Of a DNA stretch of 64,000 bases, positions 1 through 7,976 are shown piece by piece (the stretch's first letter is position 1; each line of letters starts with the position of its first letter). Origin of the DNA: Streptomyces sp. NRRL F-5630 (GTDB lineage Bacteria > Actinomycetota > Actinomycetes > Streptomycetales > Streptomycetaceae); contig NZ_JOGO01000006.1 in the NCBI RefSeq assembly GCF_000719475.1, positions 98,224 through 162,223 of the forward strand, in the 5' to 3' direction. The notes under the pieces are model-generated. The model made no database searches and was not told where the DNA came from. It was given only the letters and a program-made list of their open reading frames with translations. A program made the translations under genes and the position numbers.

Positions 1-350
1 GGCAGGCCGAGGCCGGCCAGGTGCTCCTCGCGGAAGAGGTACGCGTACACCTCGTACGCGGTGGCCAGGACGCGGGCCGCATCGGAGGTGGACTCGCTGT
101 GCTGCTTGATGAAGTCGAGCGCGAGCTGCTCGACCGCGCTCTCGGTCGTCTCGTCCACGTCCAGGAGCTGGGACTTGACCAGCTCCCAGTCGGCGACGAG
201 CCAGGTGCTCGACTCGAAGCGGAAGAAGTAGTCGGCCGGGTCGATCGTGATGCGCCGGGCGTCAACCTGGATGCCGGGCAGGCGGTTCCATCGCGGGTCG
301 AACGCCGCAGGCAGCTCGACCGTGATGGCCGTGGTGTCGATGGTGGTCAC
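1..350 (-). CDS. Unknown protein, 3' end outside the window
   Basis: The reading frame is open from a GTG at 350 to the left edge, about 116 residues, with a good GGAG site 5-10 bases upstream (355-360). The protein starts VTTIDTTAITVELP and has an acidic, helical second half with the stretch ESAVEQLALDFIKQ. I recognise no family and see no signal peptide or membrane segment. It diverges from the XRE-type regulator at 575 and shares a 224-base promoter region with it. XRE-TPR regulators in Streptomyces often sit beside small genes they control, so a functional link is possible but inferred. The C-terminus is cut by the window edge. Confidence 0.65.
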   Translation of the reverse strand, partial: MTTIDTTAITVELPAAFDPRWNRLPGIQVDARRITIDPADYFFRFESSTWLVADWELVKSQLLDVDETTESAVEQLALDFIKQHSESTSDAARVLATAYEVYAYLFREEHLAGLGL

Positions 351-372
351 CGTGTTCTCCGTCTCTGATGGG

Positions 373-404
373 CCGGGTTCGGGCACAGAAATGCCCGAAC
401 CCGG
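373..404. promoter_or_regulatory. Perfect 13-bp inverted repeat in divergent promoter region
   Basis: CCGGGTTCGGGCA (373-385) pairs perfectly with TGCCCGAACCCGG (392-404) around the six-base loop CAGAAA. It lies 23 bases upstream of the minus-strand GTG at 350 and about 170 bases upstream of the regulator at 575. There is no T-run, so it is either an operator or an RNA hairpin in the leader of the minus gene rather than a classical terminator. Confidence 0.6.
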
Positions 405-535
405 TGTGGACGTACGGAACTTCGGGGTGCCGCCCGGACCAAGGGGGAGCCTGGATCACGGTCGCGCCGTTCCGGGCGGCTGCTGATAAGTGAACCGGCG
501 GTCACGCTCAGTGGGTACGGTGGAAGGCAGTTGAA

Positions 536-553
536 GCGGTATACGCGGTTTAC
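536..553 (+). promoter_or_regulatory. Tandem 9-mer GCGGTATAC / GCGGTTTAC before the XRE gene
   Basis: Two adjacent 9-mers differ at one base and end 21 bases before the GTG start at 575. The segment is AT-rich compared with its surroundings. It could be the core promoter with an operator for the regulator itself. This is inference from position only. Confidence 0.35.
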
Positions 554-574
554 AGCTCCAGGACGGAGGCGATC

Positions 575-1930
575 GTGACGGCGCAGAGAGACCCTAACTA
601 CCGTCTGCGCGAGGTCGTCGCGGCGGTCGACTGCACCTACGAGGCCCTCGCCAGGGACGTACGGCGCATCGCCGCCGAGAACGGCGAGATCCTCCAGACC
701 AACAAGTCGGCCATCTCGCACTGGGTGAACGGCACCCGCGCCCCGTCGGGCCGGGTAGGTCAGTACCTGGCCGAGGCGCTGTCCCGCCGGTCGGGACGCA
801 CCATCACCCGGACCGACATCGGCCTCCAGGCCAGCGATGACGAAGCGCTGGCAGAACCCGACCCTGTCCTCGCCGCCACCGACCTGGGTCGTGCCGACGT
901 CGAGCGCCGCCACTTCCTCGCTATCGCGGCCTTCACCACCGCCGGCGTCGCCATGCCGCTCGGATACGACCACGAAGCCACCACCCGCATGCTCCGGGCC
1001 CGCACCGGCACCTCCCTGGTGGGGGCGGAGGTCGTGGATGTCGTACGGCAGATCACGGCGGCCTTCAGCGCCGCCGACGAGCGCCTCGGCGGCGGACACG
1101 GCCTGACCACCGTCACGGCCTATCTCGCCGACACAGCCGCCCCGATGCTGCGCGGGCGCTTCCCCAACGAAGTCTTACGCCGGGCCGCGTTCGGCGCCGT
1201 CGCCGAACTCGCCTATCTCGCAGGGTGGAAGCACCACGACCTCGGCCAGGAAGGCGCCGCCCAGCGCTACTACCAGGTCGGCTACAAGCTCGCCTGTGAG
1301 GCCGACCCTTACGGCCACGCAGCCTGGATGATGCGCGCCCTCGCTCACCAAGCTCTGAGCCTCAAGCAGCCCCACCATTGCGTTGACCTCGTCGAGGGCG
1401 CCCTACGCGCAGGTCTCGGCCGCGTCGACGGTCGGACCGAGGCACTCCTCCACATCACCCACGCTCGCGCCTACGCCGCAGTCAACGAGAACCCCCAGGC
1501 CGCAGGCGCCCTGCTCGCCGCCGAGGACGCCCTCCTACGGGACGACGGCCCCCAGCCCAGCTACTCCCGCGTCAGCGGCCCCGCCGCCGGCACCGTGGCC
1601 AGCCACACCGCCCGCACCCTGACCGACCTCGCCGACCACATCGGCACCGAGCAGCAGCACCGCGACGCCCTCACCCGCTGGGACCCCGTGAAGTACAAGC
1701 GCGTCCACGCCCTCACCCACGCAGACCTCGGCGACAGCCTCGCCGCCCAGGCCCGCGCGGACGAAGCCGTCGCCGCCTGGACGCAGGCCCTGGTCCTCAT
1801 GGAAGGCATGACCTCCGACCGCACCCGTAAGGCGATCACCTCGATCCGCTCCACCCTCGCGGTCTACCAGCGCCGCCGTGTCCCCGGCGCCGCCGATCTC
1901 GCCCGCCGAGCCCGCGAGGCCCTCGCCTAA
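575..1930 (+). CDS. XRE-family regulator with C-terminal TPR-like domain; contains a TTA codon
   Basis: 451 residues. An N-terminal helix-turn-helix covers roughly residues 10-65 (YEALARDVRRIAAENG ... SAISHWVNGTRAPSG). A helical region from about 120 to the end has alternating helices typical of the TPR-like half of Streptomyces XRE regulators (for example AYLAGWKHHDLGQEG). Its likely role is a cytoplasmic DNA-binding regulator that senses a peptide or partner protein. The GTG at 575 is the start, with a GGAGG-like site in GACGGAGGCGATC. Codon 201 (1175-1177) is TTA, so translation probably needs the bldA leucyl-tRNA. The NUDIX gene follows at once. The regulated targets are unknown. Confidence 0.85.
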   Translation: MTAQRDPNYRLREVVAAVDCTYEALARDVRRIAAENGEILQTNKSAISHWVNGTRAPSGRVGQYLAEALSRRSGRTITRTDIGLQASDDEALAEPDPVLAATDLGRADVERRHFLAIAAFTTAGVAMPLGYDHEATTRMLRARTGTSLVGAEVVDVVRQITAAFSAADERLGGGHGLTTVTAYLADTAAPMLRGRFPNEVLRRAAFGAVAELAYLAGWKHHDLGQEGAAQRYYQVGYKLACEADPYGHAAWMMRALAHQALSLKQPHHCVDLVEGALRAGLGRVDGRTEALLHITHARAYAAVNENPQAAGALLAAEDALLRDDGPQPSYSRVSGPAAGTVASHTARTLTDLADHIGTEQQHRDALTRWDPVKYKRVHALTHADLGDSLAAQARADEAVAAWTQALVLMEGMTSDRTRKAITSIRSTLAVYQRRRVPGAADLARRAREALA

Positions 1931-1964
1931 CATGCCCAACAACCCGCCCGACGAAGGGAATACC

Positions 1965-2465
1965 GTGCCTCAGCCGAAGACCGATGAACAGCCGAAGGCC
2001 CTCAAGCCGGCGCTCGAATCCATGACTCTGCTGGTTGCGGCCGTCATCGTTCACGACAAGGCCACCAACCGCGTCGTCCTCCTCCAGCGCAGCGAGAACG
2101 CCAAGTTCGCCCAGGGCCAGTGGGACCTCCCCGTCGGCAAGAGCGAACCCGGCGAGCCCATCACCGAGACGGCCGTCCGCGAGCTCTACGAGGAGACGGG
2201 CCTGACCGTGAAGCCAGAGTTCCTCAAGGTCGCCCACATCATCCACGGGGCCTGGGGCGTAGAGGCCCCGAACGGCTTCCTGACGGTCGTGTTCGTCTCC
2301 CATGAGTGGACAGGCGAACCGGAGAACCGTGAACCCCGCAAGCACGCCCAGGTCCGCTGGGTCGACGCTGAGGCCATCCCCGAGAACTTCGTGGACACCA
2401 CTTCGAGCGCCCTCCTGCGGTATCTCGGTAGCGGGCCAGAAGTCTCACTTGATGGCTGGGGGTAG
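1965..2465 (+). CDS. NUDIX hydrolase
   Basis: 166 residues from the GTG at 1965, chosen because GAAGGGA sits 5 bases upstream. An ATG at 1932 in the same frame overlaps nothing but has a poorer site. The NUDIX box is complete (GKSEPGEPITETAVREL followed by YEETGL), with the metal-binding REXXEE glutamates present. Substrate is unknown; the family hydrolyses nucleoside diphosphates linked to another group. It starts 34 bases after the XRE gene and is probably co-transcribed. HTH-NUDIX pairs are frequent in Streptomyces, but what the pair does is not clear. Confidence 0.85.
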   Translation: MPQPKTDEQPKALKPALESMTLLVAAVIVHDKATNRVVLLQRSENAKFAQGQWDLPVGKSEPGEPITETAVRELYEETGLTVKPEFLKVAHIIHGAWGVEAPNGFLTVVFVSHEWTGEPENREPRKHAQVRWVDAEAIPENFVDTTSSALLRYLGSGPEVSLDGWG

Positions 2466-2575
2466 GGGCGCGCGCCACCTCGGCCAGGTATCGAGTGCTT
2501 ACAAGCACGGCCCAATTTCCCTGCTGGCCAATGAGATCCGGCACGGATGTCAGTGCCCTGCGCCAGTATCTCCCC

Positions 2576-3598
2576 ATGAACATTGACTGGGAGCGCGCAG
2601 CCGAGATTCAGCGGCTGGTGGTTGGCGGTGCACTCCTGGCCGCGATCGTGGTGTCGATCTACCGCGCCCTCGCGTGGGTCGCCCGCCGAATCCAGCCGCT
2701 GCAGGTGCGCTGGGCTGCCTGGAACGCCAGAGTTGCGGAAAGGGACCTGGCGCCAACAGTCGCGGCGCTCCAGCATCTTGGCCTCGCGGACCTGCCAATT
2801 CAATCATTCCGGGAGGCAGGTCAGAAGATAGCCGGAAGCGTCAAGCTGCGCTACTGGCTGCTGACCTTCACGATTGGTCTCGGTGCAGGGGACCTCCTGA
2901 TGGCAGTGATCAAAACTATCGAGACACGGAAGGTTCAGCCGAGCCTTCAACCATCCGCGCTTGTTCTCGCTGCTGTCACCCTGCCTCTTCTGATGTGGGC
3001 AGCTCGGCGCAACAAAGCCATAGCGGGCTACAGATTGATGCTCTCGATCATGGCTGCCATCGAGGCTTGTGATGCCGTGGCACGCTCAGAAACGGGCGAC
3101 AGGCCCCAGGCCCTCCGGCATCTTGACGACACGTGCTCCACAGTTCGGCGCTCACTTCTGCGCGTACACCGGATCACGAACAGCGTCGGCCGCGGGTCTC
3201 CAAGGCAGCGGAACGCAAAGAACCACGCCACGCTCGTCGTGGCCAAGCTTCAGCTGGCCGAAGCGCAGGTCGACGCCAAGGGCGCTGGAGCGCTCCGCAC
3301 CTTGGCTGCACTTCTGGCGAAGATCGGGAGCACCTTCGCTGCAGGAAGGGTCACCACGCTCCTTCCCGAGCAGAGCCTGCGCGGCACCACCCCAGTGACC
3401 AATCGGGACGGGCTTCGGCTGGTGGCTGTAGTCGTCACCGCCGCCGGCGCACTGTGTCTTGGGGTGCTGTTGGGGCTTCCAGCGGGTGTCGATGTCGTGC
3501 TGGCTGGTACTGCTGCCGTGCTGGCCTCAGTGGTGGCGTACGGGCCCCGAGCTGCAGTCGCCAAGACAAGCGAAATCATGAGCATCCTGCGGCAGTAG
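2576..3598 (+). CDS. Multi-pass membrane protein of unknown function
   Basis: 340 residues from ATG 2576 (MNIDWERAAE). In-frame GTG 2495 and ATG 2531 are possible earlier starts, and none of the three has a strong ribosome site. Hydrophobic segments lie near residues 16-36, 92-113, 128-146, 275-298 and 303-325, with a soluble, basic helical middle (residues 150-270). No enzyme motif is visible. Base and codon use are less GC-rich than the neighbours (codons such as ATA, AAA, ACA, AGA), which suggests recent acquisition. A small palindrome GTGCTT-AC-AAGCAC (2495-2508) lies in the leader. Function unknown. Confidence 0.7.
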   Translation: MNIDWERAAEIQRLVVGGALLAAIVVSIYRALAWVARRIQPLQVRWAAWNARVAERDLAPTVAALQHLGLADLPIQSFREAGQKIAGSVKLRYWLLTFTIGLGAGDLLMAVIKTIETRKVQPSLQPSALVLAAVTLPLLMWAARRNKAIAGYRLMLSIMAAIEACDAVARSETGDRPQALRHLDDTCSTVRRSLLRVHRITNSVGRGSPRQRNAKNHATLVVAKLQLAEAQVDAKGAGALRTLAALLAKIGSTFAAGRVTTLLPEQSLRGTTPVTNRDGLRLVAVVVTAAGALCLGVLLGLPAGVDVVLAGTAAVLASVVAYGPRAAVAKTSEIMSILRQ

Positions 3599-3876
3599 TG
3601 GCCTCGCCCCAGTCCGGGGCATCCGCCCCACCAGAGCCGGCTTGCCCCACCCTGCTTACAACTGGGCAGTCCGCACACAGTCCGCAGGACACCCGATCAG
3701 GACCGTCGCACCCCATCGCCAGCCATCAGCAAAAGGCCAGGTCAGCAGCCCGCAGGGAAGATCCCCGCGGGTCACCGACCCGGCCCATTACTAGGAGACC
3801 AAGAAGGCCTGAGCCCCCGCTCAGCCACCCCTCATCCCCTGGCCCGCCCGGCGGCGGACGAAGGGAAGAGAACCCA

Positions 3877-3928
3877 CCGCACCCGGTTCCGCACGGCCTC
3901 GACGCCGTGGGGGCCGGGTGCGGTTTTT
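3877..3928 (+). terminator. Rho-independent terminator
   Basis: CCGCACCCGG (3877-3886) pairs with CCGGGTGCGG (3914-3923), with an inner CACGGC/GCCGTG hairpin, and is followed directly by TTTTT. It lies about 280 bases after the membrane-protein gene and would end transcription entering from the left. Confidence 0.75.
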
Positions 3929-4340
3929 CTTGCGCGGGGGCGACGAGCTCGGGCCTACGGCCTCCGGGGCCGCGGCTGGAGGGGGGCGGGCGTGGCTGGC
4001 GCGGGGTGAGCGTGGCAAGGGCGGGCGCGGGCAGGTGCCGGGCGGCCTGGCAAGCGCGGACGCGGGGCGGTGCGGCAGGCCCCGGGCCGCACGGCAGCGC
4101 GGACGCAGGCAGGCCCCGAGCGGCGCGGCACGGGGGGACGCGGGCAGGTGCCGGGCGATGCGGGAATCGCGGGCGCGTGGCAGGCGTAGGCAGCGGGACA
4201 GGAACTGGGCAGCGCGGCAAGCGCGGGCGCGAGCACCACGGCGGCGCGGGCGCGGCTGCCGGGGAGCACGCCAAGCGCTGGCGCGGGCAGGCCTCGGGCA
4301 TCACGCCAAGCGCTGGGGCGGGCAGGCCCCGGCTCGGCTC
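3929..4340. repeat. Degenerate GC-rich repeats in a 900-base gene-free gap
   Basis: The gap 3599-4504 carries no credible gene. From about 3980 it is built of decayed variants of a GCGGGCAGGCCCCGGGC-like unit. The clearest pair are two copies with a period of 35 bases starting at 4267 and 4302 (CACGCCAAGCGCTGG then CGGGCAGGCC). Long open frames across it on both strands follow from base composition. The promoter for the gene at 4505 must lie in 4341-4490, where GC content falls. Confidence 0.6.
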
Positions 4341-4504
4341 CGTTCCGAGCGCCCGGATCATCTGACTCGCGCAAGCCCTCCCCGCCCTGCGCGCCGATTG
4401 CCCTCACTTTCCCCGTGGTGGAATCGATCGCTCCGCAGATATCGTCAGTTGAACGGGGGATGCCCCTCTCCTCGCCGCGCTCAAGAATTTCAAGGAGCAG
4501 GACC

Positions 4505-5542
4505 GTGGGCTTCAAGGGAATGGACGACGTCCAGACGTCGAAGCTGGCCGCCGCCGTCGACGTCATGGGCGGGACGCTCACCATTCAAGGCGGATTGATC
4601 AACGGAATTCTTGCCAAATGGGACGCACGGGCCGAGGGGACTTCCGCATTCCCCAGGAGGGCTTCCTGGGCGACGGACGAGGCCAAGGACATCCGGCGCC
4701 GCCTCGGCATGTCCAAGGACGACCCCGAAGCGGTCCTGACCTTCGCGAGCCTGTCCGGCGCCCTGGAGACGTGGCAGGAGTTCAAGGAGGGCACCCTCAA
4801 GGACATCAAGACGCCCCTCAAGCTCCTCAAGATCCCCACGGCCATCGAGGCGTCGATCCACCTGTACGAGCGCTGGAAGCAGGGCCAGAACGTCGCGGGC
4901 GCTCGCGCGGTGTGGGAACTGAACAAGTACTTCGGCTCCTCGGACGCCCGCATCGCGGCGAAGCGGGGCGAACTGCTGGGGGAACTCCTCAAGGACCAGA
5001 GGATCCGCAACTGGTACAAGGAGCCCTGGAAGTGGCAGCAGAGCGTCCGCAAGGTCGCGATGCGCCTGAAGATCCCCTACGCGGCGAAGCTCTTCGGCAA
5101 CGCGCCCGGCGCCGGGTTCCTCGCCCGCAAGGTCCTGCTGCCGCTGAGCGTCGTGGACGGCGTCAAGCAGATGTTCCTCCCGACGCACTCGGGCGCGTAC
5201 GGCGCGGCCGACCGGACCATGGGGTTCCTGCAAGCGGGCGGTGCCGTGGCCGTGCTCGGCGGGGCGGGGATGGCCAGCGCGCTCGGCGCGTCGGCAGCCG
5301 TCGCCGCGGCCGTCCCCGTCGTCGGCTGGGTCGCACTCGGCGTGGCGGGCACGTACTTCCTCGGCAGCTGGGCGTGGGACAAGTGGGGGGACGACATCAA
5401 GGCCGGCACCAAGAAGGCCTGGAACGCCACGAAGGAATGGGGTGGCGATGTCGTGGACAAGGGCAAGGAGATTGTCGACGGGGCGAAAAAAGCGGTCACC
5501 AATCTGGTCCCCAATACCATCAAGAAATACAAATTCTGGTAA
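4505..5542 (+). CDS. Unknown protein with C-terminal hydrophobic domain, in a WXG-type locus
   Basis: 345 residues from GTG 4505, with AAGGAG 7 bases upstream; an earlier in-frame ATG lacks a site. The first 230 residues are helical and charged, with many Trp and Lys. Residues about 245-300 are glycine/alanine-rich and hydrophobic (GAVAVLGGAGMASALG, VVGWVALGVAGTYF), enough for two membrane segments. The tail is amphipathic and lysine-rich (WGDDIKAGTKKAWNATKEW) and ends KKYKFW. The layout resembles pore-forming or membrane-acting secreted effectors, and a WXG-type gene lies 900 bases downstream. That role is inference; no toxin family is recognised. Confidence 0.7.
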   Translation: MGFKGMDDVQTSKLAAAVDVMGGTLTIQGGLINGILAKWDARAEGTSAFPRRASWATDEAKDIRRRLGMSKDDPEAVLTFASLSGALETWQEFKEGTLKDIKTPLKLLKIPTAIEASIHLYERWKQGQNVAGARAVWELNKYFGSSDARIAAKRGELLGELLKDQRIRNWYKEPWKWQQSVRKVAMRLKIPYAAKLFGNAPGAGFLARKVLLPLSVVDGVKQMFLPTHSGAYGAADRTMGFLQAGGAVAVLGGAGMASALGASAAVAAAVPVVGWVALGVAGTYFLGSWAWDKWGDDIKAGTKKAWNATKEWGGDVVDKGKEIVDGAKKAVTNLVPNTIKKYKFW

Positions 5543-5563
5543 CCGAGAAGCGGACACCCAAGC

Positions 5564-6427
5564 ATGCCGAACCCTGAAATCGACATAGACCTCGAAGAGT
5601 TTCGCGGAATCCTTGCCGAGGCTCTCGCCGAAGGCGGCACACAGCCCCTGCTGCGACTCACCGACGAGGAAATAGCAATCCTCGACCCCGAATCGCTCAC
5701 CGAGTGCGTCGCCCCCACCCCGCGCATCGCCGAACTCTCCGGCCAGGAACGGGAGTGGGTCTACGCCACCGCGCTGCGCTCCCTCGTCTCGCGCGAAGCC
5801 GTCGAGGTCGCCAACATCGAGGAACTCGACGCGGTGCTCCGCGCCGCCGAGGTGCGGCAGGAGGCCGGGGAGACCCAGGCGGGTGCCGTGCCCTCCGGCG
5901 TCGACCTCGACCTGCGCCTCACCCCCGAGGTGAGCTTGGCCCTGACGCTCCGCCGCACCGCCGCCCGCGCCCTCGCCGTCGAGCAGCACACGTCGAGCGG
6001 CCGGACCCACCTGCTCGTCTACGTGCACGCCGACGACCTCTATCTCGTGGAGCGTGTCACCTCGGGTGGCCTGCACATGTTCACCCTCGCCGCCTCGGCG
6101 AAGGACGCCGCGGACATGGCCCTCCTCTTCGTCGACCCCTTCGAGGTCGCCGCCAAGGACGGCCCCGTCCAGCACCTGACCCCGGAACAGATCAGCGATC
6201 AGAACGTGGGCAGGGCACTCGGCGAGGCCATCGACAACGCCCTCGTCGTCGGACAGACCGTCCTCCTCGCCGACACCCCCGGCCCGCTCCTGACGACGTA
6301 CGCGACCGGAGAGGCCCTGTGGACGGTGTACGTCGAGAAGCCCCACGCCCCGTCAGGGATCGAAGCGCGCCCGGTCGGCAAGAACACCTTGCGCACGCTG
6401 GTCACCAAGCTGATCAGCCCGAGCTGA
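5564..6427 (+). CDS. Acidic soluble protein, possibly EspG-like secretion chaperone
   Basis: 287 residues from ATG 5564, 21 bases after the previous gene. The N-terminus is very acidic (EIDIDLEEFRGILAEAL). The centre has an alternating strand pattern (RTAARALAVEQHTSSGRTHL, then a YVHADDLYLVERVTSGGLH stretch) of the kind seen in EspG-family type VII chaperones of actinobacteria. A C-terminal helix follows. There is no signal or membrane segment. Its place between a candidate membrane effector and a WXG-type protein fits a chaperone or immunity role. The EspG resemblance is a judgement from pattern, not a search, and an immunity protein is equally possible. Confidence 0.6.
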   Translation: MPNPEIDIDLEEFRGILAEALAEGGTQPLLRLTDEEIAILDPESLTECVAPTPRIAELSGQEREWVYATALRSLVSREAVEVANIEELDAVLRAAEVRQEAGETQAGAVPSGVDLDLRLTPEVSLALTLRRTAARALAVEQHTSSGRTHLLVYVHADDLYLVERVTSGGLHMFTLAASAKDAADMALLFVDPFEVAAKDGPVQHLTPEQISDQNVGRALGEAIDNALVVGQTVLLADTPGPLLTTYATGEALWTVYVEKPHAPSGIEARPVGKNTLRTLVTKLISPS

Positions 6428-6440
6428 GAGGGTCGGCACC

Positions 6441-6707
6441 ATGTCACGTGAGAGCGAATGCCGTGAGGATCTGCGTCGGCTCAAGAAATACGCGGACCAG
6501 TTGGAGAACTCCGTCGACAACGTCGCGAAGCTCTGTGGCACGGACACCTGGAAGGGCCCCAAGAGCGAGCGCTTCCGGGGCGAATTCGCCGGCCACAAGA
6601 AGCAGATAAAAGACGCCCTCGCCGCCGCGCGCGCGGCGATGGACCGCGCGCTCAAGCGCGTGGAGCAGGAAGAGGCGGAGAAGAAGAAGTCCGGAGCGGG
6701 GAAGTAG
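6441..6707 (+). CDS. WXG100-like small protein
   Basis: 88 residues from ATG 6441, 13 bases after the previous stop, with GAGAGGGTCGG upstream. The sequence is two helices around a WKG turn (CGTDTWKGPKSERFRGEF), which matches the W-x-G hairpin of ESAT-6/WXG100 proteins. The second helix ends in a lysine-rich tail (EEAEKKKSGAGK). WXG100 proteins are exported as dimers by type VII systems or help export a partner. No EccC ATPase or other transporter gene is in the window, so an export machine elsewhere would be needed. Confidence 0.7.
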   Translation: MSRESECREDLRRLKKYADQLENSVDNVAKLCGTDTWKGPKSERFRGEFAGHKKQIKDALAAARAAMDRALKRVEQEEAEKKKSGAGK

Positions 6708-6719
6708 GGAAGCAGCACG

Positions 6720-7169
6720 GTGGTTGACCAACAACACACAAGCGGCCGTCGGTTGTCCCCGGCCCCCATGCAGGCGCGCCGCGTCTCCGCCGCGGTCGTC
6801 GACGCCCTCGTGGCCCTGGTCTGCGGCCTCGCGGCCGGGGTGGCGGCAGGCGTGGAGGTGGTCGACGGGGTCGCGGAGCTGCGCCCCGGCTCCCCTGCCG
6901 TATGGGGGACCGCACTCGCTACGGCCTTGGCACTCTCCTTCCTGAACCACGTCCTGCTCACCTTCGCGGTCCGCGCCAGCCTCGGGAAGCTCGTGACCGG
7001 CCTGCGCGTGGTCCGCGCGAGCGACGGGCGCCGCCCCGGCTTCCTCCGCCTCATCGGCCGCTGGCTCTTCGGCTTCTACTGGATGATCGTCTTCGTCCCC
7101 CTCCACGTCGCGGCGGACAGCAGCGTGGAACAACAGGACGCCGTGGCCCTGCGCACGATCCGACGCTGA
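6720..7169 (+). CDS. RDD-family membrane protein
   Basis: 149 residues from GTG 6720, 12 bases after the WXG-type gene, so the four genes from 4505 probably form one operon. It begins the family pattern with RRVSAAVVDALVALV and has membrane segments near residues 24-46, 58-82 and 108-130. The middle motif GKLVTGLRVVRASDGRRPGF is typical of RDD proteins. RDD proteins are often found beside WXG100 genes in Streptomyces and are of uncertain function; some act as ion or solute exchangers. Membrane location is clear and the role is not. Confidence 0.8.
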   Translation: MVDQQHTSGRRLSPAPMQARRVSAAVVDALVALVCGLAAGVAAGVEVVDGVAELRPGSPAVWGTALATALALSFLNHVLLTFAVRASLGKLVTGLRVVRASDGRRPGFLRLIGRWLFGFYWMIVFVPLHVAADSSVEQQDAVALRTIRR

Positions 7170-7592
7170 CCACCCACCGGCGCCCGGCGCGTGGCGTCCG
7201 CCAGAGCCGGGCTCCGGCTCCGGCAGCGTCGCTCGTCGCTCCCGGCCCCGGCGGGCCGAGCGCCGCGCCCCGGGCCCCGGCGGGTCGAGTGCCGCGCCCC
7301 GCCCCCGGCGAGTCGAGCGCCGGTCCCCGGGCCCCGGACGGCGCGCTCGGCGCAGCACTCCACGCGCGGCGGCGCACCGCCGGTCGGCCGGGGTGTCTCG
7401 CTCCGCGGTGAACAAGCGGCCGACGGGGCGCCACGTCCGCGCCAAGCTCCGGCGGCCCCGCGGACGCGCCAGGAGCCGGAGCCGGAAGGGAGCGCGGGGC
7501 CTTTCCTGAAGGCATCCGCCCGGTCGTCGGTTCGCTCCCCCTCGGCCCCCGGCTCTCTCGTCCGGCCCCGTGCCTCTCGTCGCCGCTGCGCG
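7170..7592. other. Gene-free GC-rich gap between convergent genes
   Basis: This stretch between the RDD gene and the GntR gene carries repeated CCCCGGGCCCCGG-type words. No gene with a ribosome site or Streptomyces third-position bias is seen. The open frames crossing it look compositional. It may hold terminators for both flanking operons, but no clean stem with a T-run stands out. Confidence 0.5.
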
Positions 7593-7976
7593 TCACCCCC
7601 CGCTCGTCGGCGCGGGGCCGAGGGCGAAGGACTGGCGGACCAGGGCGAGGAGTTCCTCTTCCGAGACGCCGAGGCGGCGGGCCTCGGCGGCGAGTTCGGT
7701 GACGCGGGCGAGGAGACCGGCGCGGAAGCGGGCGCCTTCCATTTCCACGACGACGGCCCCGCGGCCTCTGCGCAGTTCGATCAGCCCCTCGTCCCGCAGC
7801 CGTTGGTAGCCCCGGAGCACGGTGTGCACGTTGACGTCGAGGGAGTCGGCCAGCGCTCGCGCCGCCGGGAGCCGCTCGCCCGCGGTGAGAGAGCCCTCCG
7901 CGAGGGCCGCGCGGACCGAGGCCGCGATCTGCTCGCCGAGCGGGACCGGTGAGGAGGGGTCGGTTCGGAAGAGCAT
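7593..7976 (-). CDS. GntR-family regulator, YtrA type
   Basis: 127 residues from ATG 7976 (MLFRTDPSSPVPLGEQIAAS). The winged helix covers residues 10-75, including GERLPAARALADSLDVNVHT and VLRGYQRLRDEGLIELRRG. Only a short helical tail follows, as in the YtrA subgroup, which lacks a large effector domain. Its ATG overlaps the stop of the upstream membrane-protein gene by one base (TGATG), so the two are co-translated. The palindrome at 9106-9128 before the operon is its likely operator, giving autoregulation. Confidence 0.9.
   Translation of the reverse strand: MLFRTDPSSPVPLGEQIAASVRAALAEGSLTAGERLPAARALADSLDVNVHTVLRGYQRLRDEGLIELRRGRGAVVVEMEGARFRAGLLARVTELAAEARRLGVSEEELLALVRQSFALGPAPTSGG

Noticed and set aside
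3133..4365. 410-residue open frame over the gap before the WXG locus
   Set aside because: It overlaps the end of the membrane-protein gene in another frame, crosses a rho-independent terminator and consists of repeat-derived Gly/Arg/Ala sequence.
7191..7952. Plus-strand gene between the RDD gene and the DUF1648 operon
   Set aside because: The frame is Arg/Pro/Ala low complexity and runs antisense over the YtrA gene; there is no ribosome site.
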